A stretch of 64,000 nucleotides of DNA. Source: Phycisphaerales bacterium (GTDB taxonomy: Bacteria > Planctomycetota > Phycisphaerae > Phycisphaerales > UBA1924). Of this stretch, positions 18,662 to 27,553 are shown in pieces. Location: positions 394,457 to 458,456 of the forward strand of contig JAJDDK010000002.1 of NCBI GenBank assembly GCA_029260345.1, in the 5' to 3' direction. Positions within the stretch are counted from its first letter, which is position 1; each line of letters begins with the position of its first letter. The notes beneath the pieces are model-generated. The model was not told the origin of the DNA and made no database searches. It worked only from the letters and a program-made list of their open reading frames with translations. Position numbers and translations under genes: made by a program.

Positions 18662-20080
18662 TCAGTCCGAATGAATTTGTGATGCTTCGGCCTGCAAACG
18701 CGCCCAGACAGCGCGGATGTGTTCCTCGCGCGTTTGCAGGGCGCCGATTGCGGCTCGGATGACGAATTGATCTTCGCCGGGCGACGCCGGGTTTGGCAAG
18801 CGTGTGTGCGTGAAGTACGCGGCGCCCGAGTCATTGATGCGTGTGAGGAGCGCCTGACTTCGTGCATCATCGCCTTTGAGGCGAAAGCAGACGAGGCCGA
18901 GCGAACGAGGCGCCGCAAGCTCGAATTGATCGTCGTTTTTGACCTGCGATTCGAACAGCGTTGCGAGTTCAACGCCGCGACGGATGTGTTTGCGGAGGCC
19001 TTCGACACCGTAGTGACGAATGACAAACCAGAGTTTGAGCGCGCGAAATCTTCGTCCCAGCGGGATTTGCCAATCGCGGTAGTCAATGAGGGCGCCGGAA
19101 TCGCTGGCTTGATTGCGCAAATACTCGGGTGTGATGGAAAGCGCTTCGAGTATCGAGGCGCGATCCTGCACCCAGAGCGCTGAGCAATCAAACGTCGTGA
19201 GCAGCCACTTGTGCGGATTGAAGTTGAATGACTCGGCATATTCGACGCCGCCAATGATGTGTTGATGCTCCGGGCAGACGCACGAGGCGCCGGCCCAAGC
19301 GGCGTCTACGTGAAGCCAGCACTGCTCCCGCTTTGAAATTTCACCGATGGCCGCAACCGGATCAACGGCGCCGGAAGACGTCGTTCCGACGGTCGCACAA
19401 ATGAACAACGGGCTAAAGCCGTCGGCGCGGTCGCGTCTGATTTGTTCGGCCAGCCTATTCGGGCGCATGGCCAATGATTCATCAACATCAATCAGTCGAA
19501 CATGGTCGCGTCCGATGCCTGCAATCATCGCCGCTTTGATGACGGAGGAATGAGCTTGGGATGAACAGTAAACAATCGGGTTCGGCGGATGGCCGGCGCG
19601 AGCTCGGGCGGCGAGCATGGTGACGAGCACGGCTTCACTGGCCGTTCCCTGGATGACGCCTCCGCCGCGGCTGCTGCGCGATGTGAACGCCTCGGGCAGA
19701 TTGATGATGTCAGCAAGCCAGTCGAGCACTTTGGTTTCGATCTCGGTGCATGCCGGGCTGGTGGACCAGAGCATTCCTTGCACGCCGAGTCCGCTTGAAA
19801 GCAAGTCGCCAAGAATCGCCGGCGGTGAAGTTGTTGCAGGGAAATACGCGTAGAAGTTCGGCGACTGCCAATGGGTGAGGCCGGGCATGACCACGCGATC
19901 AATGTCGGCAATAATGGCGTCCCATGATTCGCCTTCGCTTGGTGGCTCGTCCGGAAGCAGTGCGGCGACATCACCGGGGGCGACGCGCGAAAGCACGGGG
20001 TACGACGCGACGTCGCGCATGTAGTCCGCGATGTGGTCGATCATGGCGTGGCCGTGTTGGCGAAATTCGTCAGGCGTCAT
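18662..20080 (-). CDS. PLP-dependent group II amino-acid decarboxylase (aromatic-L-amino-acid decarboxylase type)
   Basis: A 472-residue cytosolic enzyme of the group II decarboxylase family, which removes CO2 from aromatic amino acids such as tryptophan, tyrosine or DOPA. The PLP lysine is K291 in NFNPHKWLLTTFD, with the cofactor-stacking His at 177 (SSQAHSSV) and the ring-nitrogen Asp at 259 (HVDAAWAG). The N-terminal SPNFYAYFPATTS substrate segment is also present. Length fits the family. The exact substrate cannot be read from sequence. TATCCT lies nine bases before the ATG. It lies convergent to the S9 gene with an 11-base gap. Confidence 0.93.
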   Translation of the reverse strand: MTPDEFRQHGHAMIDHIADYMRDVASYPVLSRVAPGDVAALLPDEPPSEGESWDAIIADIDRVVMPGLTHWQSPNFYAYFPATTSPPAILGDLLSSGLGVQGMLWSTSPACTEIETKVLDWLADIINLPEAFTSRSSRGGGVIQGTASEAVLVTMLAARARAGHPPNPIVYCSSQAHSSVIKAAMIAGIGRDHVRLIDVDESLAMRPNRLAEQIRRDRADGFSPLFICATVGTTSSGAVDPVAAIGEISKREQCWLHVDAAWAGASCVCPEHQHIIGGVEYAESFNFNPHKWLLTTFDCSALWVQDRASILEALSITPEYLRNQASDSGALIDYRDWQIPLGRRFRALKLWFVIRHYGVEGLRKHIRRGVELATLFESQVKNDDQFELAAPRSLGLVCFRLKGDDARSQALLTRINDSGAAYFTHTRLPNPASPGEDQFVIRAAIGALQTREEHIRAVWARLQAEASQIHSD

Positions 20081-20089
20081 TGACCACGC

Positions 20090-20095
20090 AGGATA
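20090..20095 (-). promoter_or_regulatory. TANNNT -10 box upstream of the decarboxylase
   Basis: TATCCT on the minus strand, nine bases before the ATG at 20080, with no Shine-Dalgarno between them. Confidence 0.35.
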
Positions 20096-20107
20096 GGTGA
20101 GCGGCCT

Positions 20108-20464
20108 CTACTCCGCGCCGAATTTGAACGAGTATTCACGTTCAATGCGGCAAATCCGTGTGGTGAATGACGCGTACAGACCTTTGCGGCCCTTGCGTTG
20201 CGCTTCCATGTGTTCGGCCTCACGCTTCCAATTGGCGATGGCTTCGAGGGAATCCCAGTAGGAGACGGTGATGCCAAGGCCATCGTCGCCGCGCGCGCTT
20301 TCAACGGCGAGAAAGCCAGGCTGCTCGCGGGCGAGTTCGGCCATGCGCGCGCTCAACTCATCGTAGTGATCTCCGTCGCTCTCACGGCGCACGGAGGTGA
20401 AGATCACGGCATAGGCGCCGGGTTGCGTCGGTGAAGCTGCAGCCATAGGGCCGGGATTGGTCAT
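20108..20464 (-). CDS. Antibiotic-biosynthesis-monooxygenase (ABM) domain protein
   Basis: A 118-residue protein with the ferredoxin-like ABM pattern: YAVIFTSVRR as the first strand, a helix YDELSARMAELAREQPGFL, then GITVSYWDSLEAIANWK. Such single-domain proteins act as heme-degrading or quinol monooxygenases or simply as stress-related dimers, and the sequence alone does not decide. The ATG overlaps the stop codon of the M3 peptidase gene (ATGA overlap), so the two are translationally coupled in one operon. Confidence 0.85.
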   Translation of the reverse strand: MTNPGPMAAASPTQPGAYAVIFTSVRRESDGDHYDELSARMAELAREQPGFLAVESARGDDGLGITVSYWDSLEAIANWKREAEHMEAQRKGRKGLYASFTTRICRIEREYSFKFGAE

Positions 20465-22182
20465 GAGGTTGCGAGTTGTTCGAGTTCGGTGTGGAGTGCG
20501 TCAACGAGTCGCTCAACGATGGCGGAGCCAAAATCGAATTCGATTCCCGCCGCTTCAAACAGTTTGGGGAGTGGCTGGGCGCCGCCAATCGAAAGCGCCG
20601 CTTTGTACGCATCAAGCGCCGCGGGCAGGCCTTTCTCTTTGCTCATGAGCCAAAGCTGGAGTGCGCCGAGTTGTGCGATGCCGTACTCGATGTAATAGAA
20701 CGGCACGCCGAAGAGGTGTCCTTGGCGCTGCCAAATAATTTCGCGAGTGTCGTCAAGGCCTTCCCAAGACGCTTCGTGCGTGAATCGGCCAAACATGTCG
20801 AGCCATGCTTCGGTGCGGGCGCCGCGCGAATGGCTGGGGTTCAGATAGATCCAGTGCTGGAAGGAGTCGATCGTCGCGACCCAGGGCAGCAGAGAAATGA
20901 TTCCTTCGAGCTGGTCGCGTTTGGCGCGGCGGAGGTCTTCTTCATTGTCATAGAAGACGTCCCACTCATCCATCGTGAGCAGCTCCATGGACATGGATGC
21001 CACTTCTGCAAACTCGATGGGGGAGTGTCGATAGTGAACCAGCGGCTCCTCGCGGCACAGCATGGAGTGAAATGCGTGACCTGCTTCATGAATCAGTGTG
21101 CGCACATCCCCGTGAAGTCCGGCGGCGTTCATAAAGATGAATGGTGTGCGCGACGCATCGCGCATGTACTGGTATCCGCCCGGCGCCTTGCCTTTCCGCG
21201 ATTCGAGATCGAGGCAAACTCCCTCGGTGAGTGAAGCGAACATTTCATCGAGGCCGGCGCCCATGCGATCGAACAGGCGGCACGTCTTGTCCGTGAGTTC
21301 GGCCGCATTTTCAAACGGGTGGAGCGGCGGTCGTCCTTTGGGATCGACGGACAAATCCCACGGTCGCAATGGGGAAACCGTCATGACACGCGAGCGGCGC
21401 CGGTCCATCGACCGCATTAGCGGCACGACGTGCTTCTCGCATGCGTCATGAAAATTGGCGCAATCTTGTGGAGTGTAGTCAAACCGCTTGCGCCGCTGGA
21501 ACATGTAGTCGCGATAGTTCTCGAAACCTGCGTTGTGCGCGAGCGTGTCACGCTGCTTCACCATGGTCTCGAAGATGTCATGAATCTCGTCGCGATCCTG
21601 CTGGCGGCGCTCGGCCATGCCGCGCCAAGCGGCTTCGCGCACGGAACGATCCGTTTGCTCAAGGAAAGTGGACATCTCGGGCATCGTGCGCTCTTTGCCA
21701 TCGAACATGACGGTCATCGCGCCCATGAGGGCGTCGTAGCGCTGGTCGAGCTTGCCGAGCTCGGTTTCGATCGGCACGTTTTCGTCGCGGAACAGTTCCA
21801 CATCAACGGCGGTGTCGCGCAGGAGCACGCCGTAGCGGTTGGGATCAAGTTTGTATTCCTGGGCGAGTTCGTGCTGACGACGGTCGAGCTGAAATGACGC
21901 CCGCTGCAAGTTCGGCTGCACCTCATCGAGGTATTTCGTCCAGGCGCCAGCGGCGGACTCGTCATCGGTGTGCCGCGTCATCGTGATGTAGAGCGTGGCG
22001 CGACCTTCGGAGCAGGCGGCGTCAAAGTCGGAACGGTCGCGCAGCCATTGCGTCAACGCGTCAGCGGACGTGACGGGGCGCTCTTCAAGCTCCGCCGCGA
22101 ACGGTTTGATGGAGTCCCATTCGGTCGGGCGCATGGACGCCACGGCGTCGGTAAATGTGTCAGGCGTCGGAGTGGTGGTCAT
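20461..22182 (-). CDS. M3-family oligoendopeptidase
   Basis: A 573-residue zinc metallopeptidase of the PepF/thimet family, probably cytosolic since no signal peptide is visible. The zinc motif HEAGH is at 365-369 (TLIHEAGHAFHSML), with the third-ligand helix region EFAEVASMSMELL downstream. The fold is helical throughout and the length matches oligoendopeptidase F (about 560-600). It should cleave short peptides. The start ATG lacks a Shine-Dalgarno but has TAAGCT seven bases upstream. It overlaps the ABM-domain gene by four bases. Confidence 0.95.
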   Translation of the reverse strand: MTTTPTPDTFTDAVASMRPTEWDSIKPFAAELEERPVTSADALTQWLRDRSDFDAACSEGRATLYITMTRHTDDESAAGAWTKYLDEVQPNLQRASFQLDRRQHELAQEYKLDPNRYGVLLRDTAVDVELFRDENVPIETELGKLDQRYDALMGAMTVMFDGKERTMPEMSTFLEQTDRSVREAAWRGMAERRQQDRDEIHDIFETMVKQRDTLAHNAGFENYRDYMFQRRKRFDYTPQDCANFHDACEKHVVPLMRSMDRRRSRVMTVSPLRPWDLSVDPKGRPPLHPFENAAELTDKTCRLFDRMGAGLDEMFASLTEGVCLDLESRKGKAPGGYQYMRDASRTPFIFMNAAGLHGDVRTLIHEAGHAFHSMLCREEPLVHYRHSPIEFAEVASMSMELLTMDEWDVFYDNEEDLRRAKRDQLEGIISLLPWVATIDSFQHWIYLNPSHSRGARTEAWLDMFGRFTHEASWEGLDDTREIIWQRQGHLFGVPFYYIEYGIAQLGALQLWLMSKEKGLPAALDAYKAALSIGGAQPLPKLFEAAGIEFDFGSAIVERLVDALHTELEQLATS

Positions 22183-22189
22183 GCCCGCC

Positions 22190-22195
22190 AGCTTA
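22190..22195 (-). promoter_or_regulatory. TANNNT -10 box upstream of the M3 peptidase
   Basis: TAAGCT on the minus strand, then GGCGGGC, then ATG. The same arrangement (TAAACT-GGCGGGC-ATG) precedes cca, so the two starts share 16 of 17 bases. Confidence 0.45.
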
Positions 22196-22221
22196 CCGGG
22201 CGGGCGCGCCGGCGCCGCCGA

Positions 22222-23472
22222 TTAGCGACGTCCGCCGGACTGCTTCTTGGCGATTTCGTCGATTTGACTTTCCACTTCGCGGAAGAATTCCGGCGTCAGT
22301 GGCGGCAAACCGCCGGCGCCGTAGGTCTCAAGCGAAGGAGCTCGGCGCACAAGGCCACGCAATTGTCCGAGGAACGATCGCGCACGACCGGCGTTGCCGG
22401 TGTCCAAGGCGATGTTCATTTTTTGCCAAAGCTCACCAGCGCGCACTTGCGCTGTTTGGACAGCTTCGCGGAAGTCCTGTTGGTACTTGTCGGCGTCCAA
22501 GCCGATTTCAACCCACTCGGTGCACCCCATGGCGCGGGCAAGATCATCTTTGCTGGCGGCGACGGATCGGGCCAGGCCGTACTTGACCGAATCAATCGAA
22601 TTCAGCGTCAGGATCTGCTTGTCCGTAGAGACGATGTACTGGCCGCCAAGATCGTTTCGCCACGTCACGCGACCGGCGTCGTCGATGTCGCACGAAAGAT
22701 TGGTCGGCACCTGCATGGCGCGCATCACGAGCGGATCATGCTTCCCACGTCGGGTGATCTTCTCCTGCGAACGAAGCAGTTGTTCCAGGCTCTCACCTTT
22801 CATGGCCGTGGCGCGACCGCCGCTCTGAGAGAACGCCGTCGCGGCGCCAATGTTGCCCTCGGGCATCATGTAGATCTCTTCGCACGTGAATGCCGTCATT
22901 GCTGCGGCGGAGATCGCCGACTCGACCCACGCGACGACGCGATACTTGGGCTTAATGCCGTGTTCAATCGCATCGGAGAGTTTTTGAACCTCAAACAGGG
23001 CGCCGCCGCCGGAGTTGATCTGCAGGACGACGATGTCCGGCTTGTCATCTTCGAGCAGCTGGATCGATTTCCTCAATGCCTCTGCATTCATGAAGGGACC
23101 GACCATTTCCTCGAGCGTGACAAACGCAATTTTGCGTGTGCCTGGCGGAAGGTCGGTGGATGGTCGCGGCGTTTTCGGGGACGACGATGGCTTTGCATTT
23201 GTCGGCGCGGCCGGGGTTTCTTTCGGTGATTCAGCGGGCGTTTCCGTTGTGTCTTTGTCCCGCTCGATGCGATCAATGTTGACGCGCAGGATGAATTCGG
23301 TGCGCTCGAGCTGACCGACCATGTATGTGACGTAGATGAATCCGTCGCCTTCACGAGAGATCGTGCCTTCGACGACCCGACCATCCTTCAAATAAACCTT
23401 GTCGGCCAATGAAGTGAAGGGGAGCGCGAGCGTAGCGAGCAATGCGATGACGATGGTGGCGATGCGTGTCAT
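22222..23472 (-). CDS. ClpP/NfeD-like envelope serine protease
   Basis: A 416-residue exported protein, start ATG at 23472, signal peptide MTRIATIVIALLATLALPFTS (shown in part as IATIVIALLATLALPF). A short SH3-like strand unit follows (KVYLKDGRVVEGTI), then a Pro/Thr linker at about 75-110 and a crotonase-fold protease domain. Motif INSGGGALFEVQKL matches the oxyanion-hole region of NfeD/SppA proteases, and S188 (ESAISAAAMTAF) sits where the nucleophile is expected. The C-terminus is helical. It forms a tandem with a related gene (23537-24889), 64 bases apart on the same strand. Membrane-bound NfeD proteases cleave membrane proteins; here the substrate is unknown. Confidence 0.82.
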   Translation of the reverse strand: MTRIATIVIALLATLALPFTSLADKVYLKDGRVVEGTISREGDGFIYVTYMVGQLERTEFILRVNIDRIERDKDTTETPAESPKETPAAPTNAKPSSSPKTPRPSTDLPPGTRKIAFVTLEEMVGPFMNAEALRKSIQLLEDDKPDIVVLQINSGGGALFEVQKLSDAIEHGIKPKYRVVAWVESAISAAAMTAFTCEEIYMMPEGNIGAATAFSQSGGRATAMKGESLEQLLRSQEKITRRGKHDPLVMRAMQVPTNLSCDIDDAGRVTWRNDLGGQYIVSTDKQILTLNSIDSVKYGLARSVAASKDDLARAMGCTEWVEIGLDADKYQQDFREAVQTAQVRAGELWQKMNIALDTGNAGRARSFLGQLRGLVRRAPSLETYGAGGLPPLTPEFFREVESQIDEIAKKQSGGRR

Positions 23473-23536
23473 GTTTGTGTTCCTGGCTTCGATGCGAGAA
23501 TCGTCACTGGTTTCGTAGCGATGAGTTGGGCTGGTG

Positions 23537-24889
23537 TCAGCGATCACGCTGATTGGCGCGGCGGATCTGCTGGCGAAGCTGTTCAATTTGAATGTCGATC
23601 TGAGCTCGTTGGGCTCCGTTTGGATCCAACACTTCCGCATTGGCGCTCAAGAGGCCACGCATTTGCTTCAAGATGTTGATGCGACGTCCCATGCTGGCGC
23701 TGCCCTGTCCAGCTTCCTGAAAGTCTCGCTGAAGGCGCTGGAATTGATCGATGGCGCGTTCGATGCGATCCGACCAGTCGCTCAGAATCTTGTCGGCGCG
23801 GCCTTCAACGATGGTGTAGTCGCGCCCGATGTTGAGTTCGAAGATCAGATCGTCGAGCAGATCAACAACAGCATCGGCGACGTTGAGGCGACGCGCCCAG
23901 TCGGCATTGAGCGTCAACACATCATTGCCGTCAAAGGAGAACTTGTCTTTGTTTTTGCCTTTGCCGTCATCGGTCAGGATCGTCCACCCTTCGCCGTCTT
24001 CCGGGCGCGGCTCCCAGGTGATGTATTGCGGCTGGCCGCCGACGATTTTCACGGCGAGCCATTCCTCTTCCAACGCCATAGCGCGAATGAGTCGCGGGTC
24101 GTAGCCGCCGGTGATTGCGAAGCCTTCCGCGTGACCGATGCGAAGGGAGATCTGTTTGAGGTTGACGACTTCATCGCCGATGTTGAAGTCGGAAAGATCG
24201 CCGACGCCGCCGAGGCGACCGTCGCTCATGAAGATGATTTCTGGACTGACGAGCGGCAGGAACGCGGCGCCGGCTTGAGCGCGCTTGATCCAAAAGACGA
24301 CGCGCCAGCCATCGTCGATGACTTTTTCGATAATGGGGCCGAGGTCCTCCGCCGTCCACATGCCGTCGAAACCTTCAGCCGCCGATCCGCAGTCCATCTT
24401 GACGATGATGACTTCCGGTTCGTACGAAATCGCATCGTCAAATGCTCTTTGAAGCGGCGTCACGGTGACGTCACGTCCGAGATCGCCCTTCAGATTCATC
24501 ACATAGACGCGCTTGCCGTCCGGAGAATTTGAGTTTCGGGGAGTCGCGGTTTCGGCGCGCGAATCACTCTTTGTGGTGGACGCGGGCGCCGGAATGGTGG
24601 TGTCGGTCTCGACGTTGCGCTCAATCGACAGCACCTCGCTGCGCGGATACGTCGTCGGCGCCGAAATCCCACCAACGATGACCAGTATCTCCACGACGGA
24701 ATCCGTCTCGGAGAGAATCTTGCCTTCGATGACGCGGCCGTTCCGGAGGACGATTCGATCGATGCCGTCGGCGTCGTCCTCCTGCATGGCGGCGCTGGCG
24801 CGGGTCATGAGACCGGAAGGCGTCATGAGCAGCGAAAGACCGGTGGCGAGGATCAGAACGGTGAGAAAAGGCGCGCCAATTCGGGTCAT
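23537..24889 (-). CDS. ClpP/NfeD-like envelope protein, probably catalytically inactive paralogue
   Basis: A 450-residue exported protein built like its downstream neighbour: signal peptide, strand unit (RIVLRNGRVIEGKIL), Ser/Thr-rich linker at about 95-125, crotonase-like domain and helical C-terminus ending in Arg/Gln-rich heptads. Where the neighbour has INSGGG it reads MDCGSAAEG, and the residue aligned with S188 is G207 (AQAGAAFLPL), so the serine nucleophile appears lost. It could pair with the active paralogue as a regulator or scaffold. The alignment was made by eye. A GAGG lies about 11 bases before the ATG. Confidence 0.78.
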   Translation of the reverse strand: MTRIGAPFLTVLILATGLSLLMTPSGLMTRASAAMQEDDADGIDRIVLRNGRVIEGKILSETDSVVEILVIVGGISAPTTYPRSEVLSIERNVETDTTIPAPASTTKSDSRAETATPRNSNSPDGKRVYVMNLKGDLGRDVTVTPLQRAFDDAISYEPEVIIVKMDCGSAAEGFDGMWTAEDLGPIIEKVIDDGWRVVFWIKRAQAGAAFLPLVSPEIIFMSDGRLGGVGDLSDFNIGDEVVNLKQISLRIGHAEGFAITGGYDPRLIRAMALEEEWLAVKIVGGQPQYITWEPRPEDGEGWTILTDDGKGKNKDKFSFDGNDVLTLNADWARRLNVADAVVDLLDDLIFELNIGRDYTIVEGRADKILSDWSDRIERAIDQFQRLQRDFQEAGQGSASMGRRINILKQMRGLLSANAEVLDPNGAQRAQIDIQIEQLRQQIRRANQRDR

Positions 24890-25034
24890 GGGGATACCTC
24901 AAGCTCCAAGCCGATGCACGGTCCGACGACCATCACGTGCAGGTCCGCGTTTGCGGCGGCAAATCCAGTTGCTGAAGAAGTATACGGGTGAGGCGCCGGG
25001 TGGTTCTACCGCGTTGTGATGCGGAATCGCCGAT

Positions 25035-26312
25035 TCAGGCCTCGGCGGACAATTCGCGGGCAAGGTCGATCGCATCGGCCTTGGACCGAATAAGCCCTTC
25101 AAGCTGACGATCGTAGATGGTGTGGAGCATCGCCCCCATACGAGGGCCGGCCTGAAATCCGGACTGAATCAGGTCGTCGCCGGTAATCAGTGGGGGCGGG
25201 GCCACACCGACGCCATCGGATTCGAGGGATTCAAAGTCCCGGCGGACATTCGCGGCCAGCGCAGGATCCACCGTGTCAAGAATCAAGCAGGCGCTCCCAA
25301 AACCAGGACGGGCAGCCGTGCGCTTTCGCGCTGCAACTGGGAGCGAACTCCACTCGGTACGAATCTGCTTCAAGATGGTCAGGATTGACTTGAAGGCGTC
25401 TCGTTCGTCATTGCTCAGGCACAATGCGGCCCGCCACCGCGTTGCACAACGGTCGTCAGGAGTTGCGGCCGAGGAGTTTGAGTTCCGAATCGTTCGCTCA
25501 ACGGCCCATGCCGCAAGCGCTGTTTCAAATGAGACGTTGGCTGGAAGGCTCGCGACGATCGAAAGATCGCTGGAATTTCGGGCGCCGATCGGAGCTTCCG
25601 AAAGAACAGGAGCATCGAGTCCCAAGTCATCGAGCAATTGCATGGCAGCCGCTCGAGTTGGCGCCGCGAGCATCAGGCGCACTTCATCACCGATTCGCTC
25701 GCGGCTCACTCCTTCGAGTTGCTGCGCATGCCGGCGAATCGCGTCTGCGGTTTGGCGGTCAATGGTGAACCCGAGACGTGCCGCAAACCGAACGGCGCGC
25801 AAGGCGCGCAAGTGATCTTCGGCGAGGCGATCGTCCGGGATGCCGACGGCGCGAATCACGCGTTGCTGGAGGTCATCAAGGCCGCCGACGAAGTCGATCA
25901 CGTGGCCTGTTGCATTGAATTGCCGCTCGGATTCACTTGGGGATTCGAGCGGATCGAGGAACAGCGCATTGATGGTGAAATCGCGACGCTGGGCGTCACT
26001 GGGCGCATCGGCGTATTCAACAGCGTCAGGGCGGCGTCGGTCGGAATAGCCGCCTTCGCGACGAAACGTGGTGACTTCGACCTGCCAGCGTGATTTGCGA
26101 ACCAGCATGACGCCGAAACTGGCGCCGACTTCATTGGTGCGCGAGAAGAGTGAACGCACGTCGTCAGGCGTGGCGCTGGTGGCGATGTCGTAGTCCTTTG
26201 GGTGTAGCCCAAGCAACTCGTCGCGAACACAGCCCCCGGCGAAGTAGGCTTCAAAGCCGGCGGTGCGGAGTGACTGAAGCACCTGAACTGCGGTCTCTCG
26301 GGCGGAGGACAT
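25035..26312 (-). CDS. cca: CCA tRNA nucleotidyltransferase / poly(A)-polymerase family
   Basis: A 425-residue class II nucleotidyltransferase that adds or repairs the 3' CCA end of tRNA. The head shows GGCVRDELLG and the metal-binding DYDIATSATPDDV, then the nucleotide-selecting segment LAEDHLRALRAVRFAARLGF (RRD-type region). Neither tRNA gene in this window encodes its CCA end, so such an enzyme is needed. The start ATG at 26312 has TAAACT seven bases upstream, and that box overlaps the stop codon of the preceding permease gene. A poly(A) polymerase identity is possible but less likely. Confidence 0.92.
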   Translation of the reverse strand: MSSARETAVQVLQSLRTAGFEAYFAGGCVRDELLGLHPKDYDIATSATPDDVRSLFSRTNEVGASFGVMLVRKSRWQVEVTTFRREGGYSDRRRPDAVEYADAPSDAQRRDFTINALFLDPLESPSESERQFNATGHVIDFVGGLDDLQQRVIRAVGIPDDRLAEDHLRALRAVRFAARLGFTIDRQTADAIRRHAQQLEGVSRERIGDEVRLMLAAPTRAAAMQLLDDLGLDAPVLSEAPIGARNSSDLSIVASLPANVSFETALAAWAVERTIRNSNSSAATPDDRCATRWRAALCLSNDERDAFKSILTILKQIRTEWSSLPVAARKRTAARPGFGSACLILDTVDPALAANVRRDFESLESDGVGVAPPPLITGDDLIQSGFQAGPRMGAMLHTIYDRQLEGLIRSKADAIDLARELSAEA

Positions 26313-26319
26313 GCCCGCC

Positions 26320-26325
26320 AGTTTA
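26320..26325 (-). promoter_or_regulatory. TANNNT -10 box upstream of cca
   Basis: TAAACT-GGCGGGC-ATG on the minus strand, near-identical to the arrangement upstream of the M3 peptidase. It overlaps the TAA stop of the permease gene at 26323-26325. Confidence 0.45.
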
Positions 26326-27399
26326 CGACGCGGCTTCGGGAAGGTCGGCCAGGCGTCCTTCGGAAGCCGACGATTGCTTCAATCCCGCGACCGCGTCGGC
26401 CTGAATTTGAAGTTTCACGCCTTGTTTGTAGAGGACATGGAAGAACAGATTGCAGGCGATGACGCCTCCGAACGCCGCGACCAGCGCTGTGCCGGTGATG
26501 CCTTCGCGCACCATGGTCCACGCGAATTGCCCGATGCAGAGCGAGGCGACGATGAGCAACGTCGGCGCCCGCGGGATGTACTGAACGACGACAGCGCCGA
26601 ATGGAGCCCCGACGGCGACGATCGGCGCCGCGGCGAGCCAGTGGCCGAACACTGCAGGATCCATGCGCCCCATCATCGATTGCGAGGCAACGCCCACCAG
26701 CGACGTGAACGCCATGGCGATCACCGATGTTGGCACAGAAATCTTGAGATCAGCGCGATAGAGCAATGCCAATACCGCGTACAGCACCATGTCGATTCCG
26801 ACGCCTGTCATTGATGCAGCGACGCCGCCGATGACGCCGATCGCTAGTCCCATCTCACGGTCGAAACTGCCCGACGTCCTGGTGATGCCGGTCATCGCGA
26901 CCATTTCGCGGATCTTGTAAATGGTCAGGACGCCAAAGCTGCACCACGTCACGGCGAAGACCAGTTTCGTGGTCAGGTCGCCAACGAGCGGGGCTATGAA
27001 TGCAAGACTGAGTGGTGTCACAACAAGCGATGCGAGCATCGCCCAGCCGAGCACTCGAAGCTGGATCGGGCGGCGGGCCGCGAAGAGGAAAATTGCGGCG
27101 GACACCATGCCGATCGACTGAACGGCGAGGCTGAAGTCTCGACCCATCCGAGCCGGCTCGTCGAGCAACAGTACGAGAATCGGAAATCCAACGGTGCCGC
27201 CACCCATGGGGGTTGAGCCTGCGAAATAGGAGCCGGCCGTCATCGCCACCGCAATTTGCCAGTGGTGGGCGAGTGTGGCCCAGTGATCACCGATTGCGAC
27301 GATGGCAAACCAGACCGTGTAAAACGCGGCGAGCCAAAGGAAAAAAGGGCGCAGCAATCTCCAGATTGAAATGTCTTGGTTGGCGCCTCGGGGCGTCAT
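26323..27399 (-). CDS. TauE/SafE-family (TSUP) membrane transporter
   Basis: A 358-residue integral membrane protein with about eight hydrophobic helices. The start is ATG 27399 with AGGGAGAG upstream. Family landmarks are the glycine-rich first repeat (GSYFAGSTPMGGGTVGFPIL) and its second copy (GVIGGVAASMTGVGIDMVLY). TSUP proteins export or import sulfite, sulfonates or other organic anions across the inner membrane; the substrate here is not determinable. The 3' end abuts the promoter of cca. Confidence 0.9.
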   Translation of the reverse strand: MTPRGANQDISIWRLLRPFFLWLAAFYTVWFAIVAIGDHWATLAHHWQIAVAMTAGSYFAGSTPMGGGTVGFPILVLLLDEPARMGRDFSLAVQSIGMVSAAIFLFAARRPIQLRVLGWAMLASLVVTPLSLAFIAPLVGDLTTKLVFAVTWCSFGVLTIYKIREMVAMTGITRTSGSFDREMGLAIGVIGGVAASMTGVGIDMVLYAVLALLYRADLKISVPTSVIAMAFTSLVGVASQSMMGRMDPAVFGHWLAAAPIVAVGAPFGAVVVQYIPRAPTLLIVASLCIGQFAWTMVREGITGTALVAAFGGVIACNLFFHVLYKQGVKLQIQADAVAGLKQSSASEGRLADLPEAAS

Positions 27400-27553
27400 G
27401 GTCCTCTCTCCCTTACTCAACGCATTAGTGTTGCCGACGGGACTGAGAAAAGCGAGAGGAATTCGGCTCGGCACGGGTCAAATTGGGCAAGGTGGACGGG
27501 TCGTGGTGGGCCGGGGTTTTGCCGGGGCGCCTCCATTCAGGGATCATCTGCAC

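Noticed and set aside
21970..23229. Long plus-strand open frame (419 codons) opposite the M3 peptidase and ClpP-like genes
   Set aside because: It mirrors the codons of two well-supported minus-strand genes and shows the His/Arg/Gly-rich composition of an antisense shadow.
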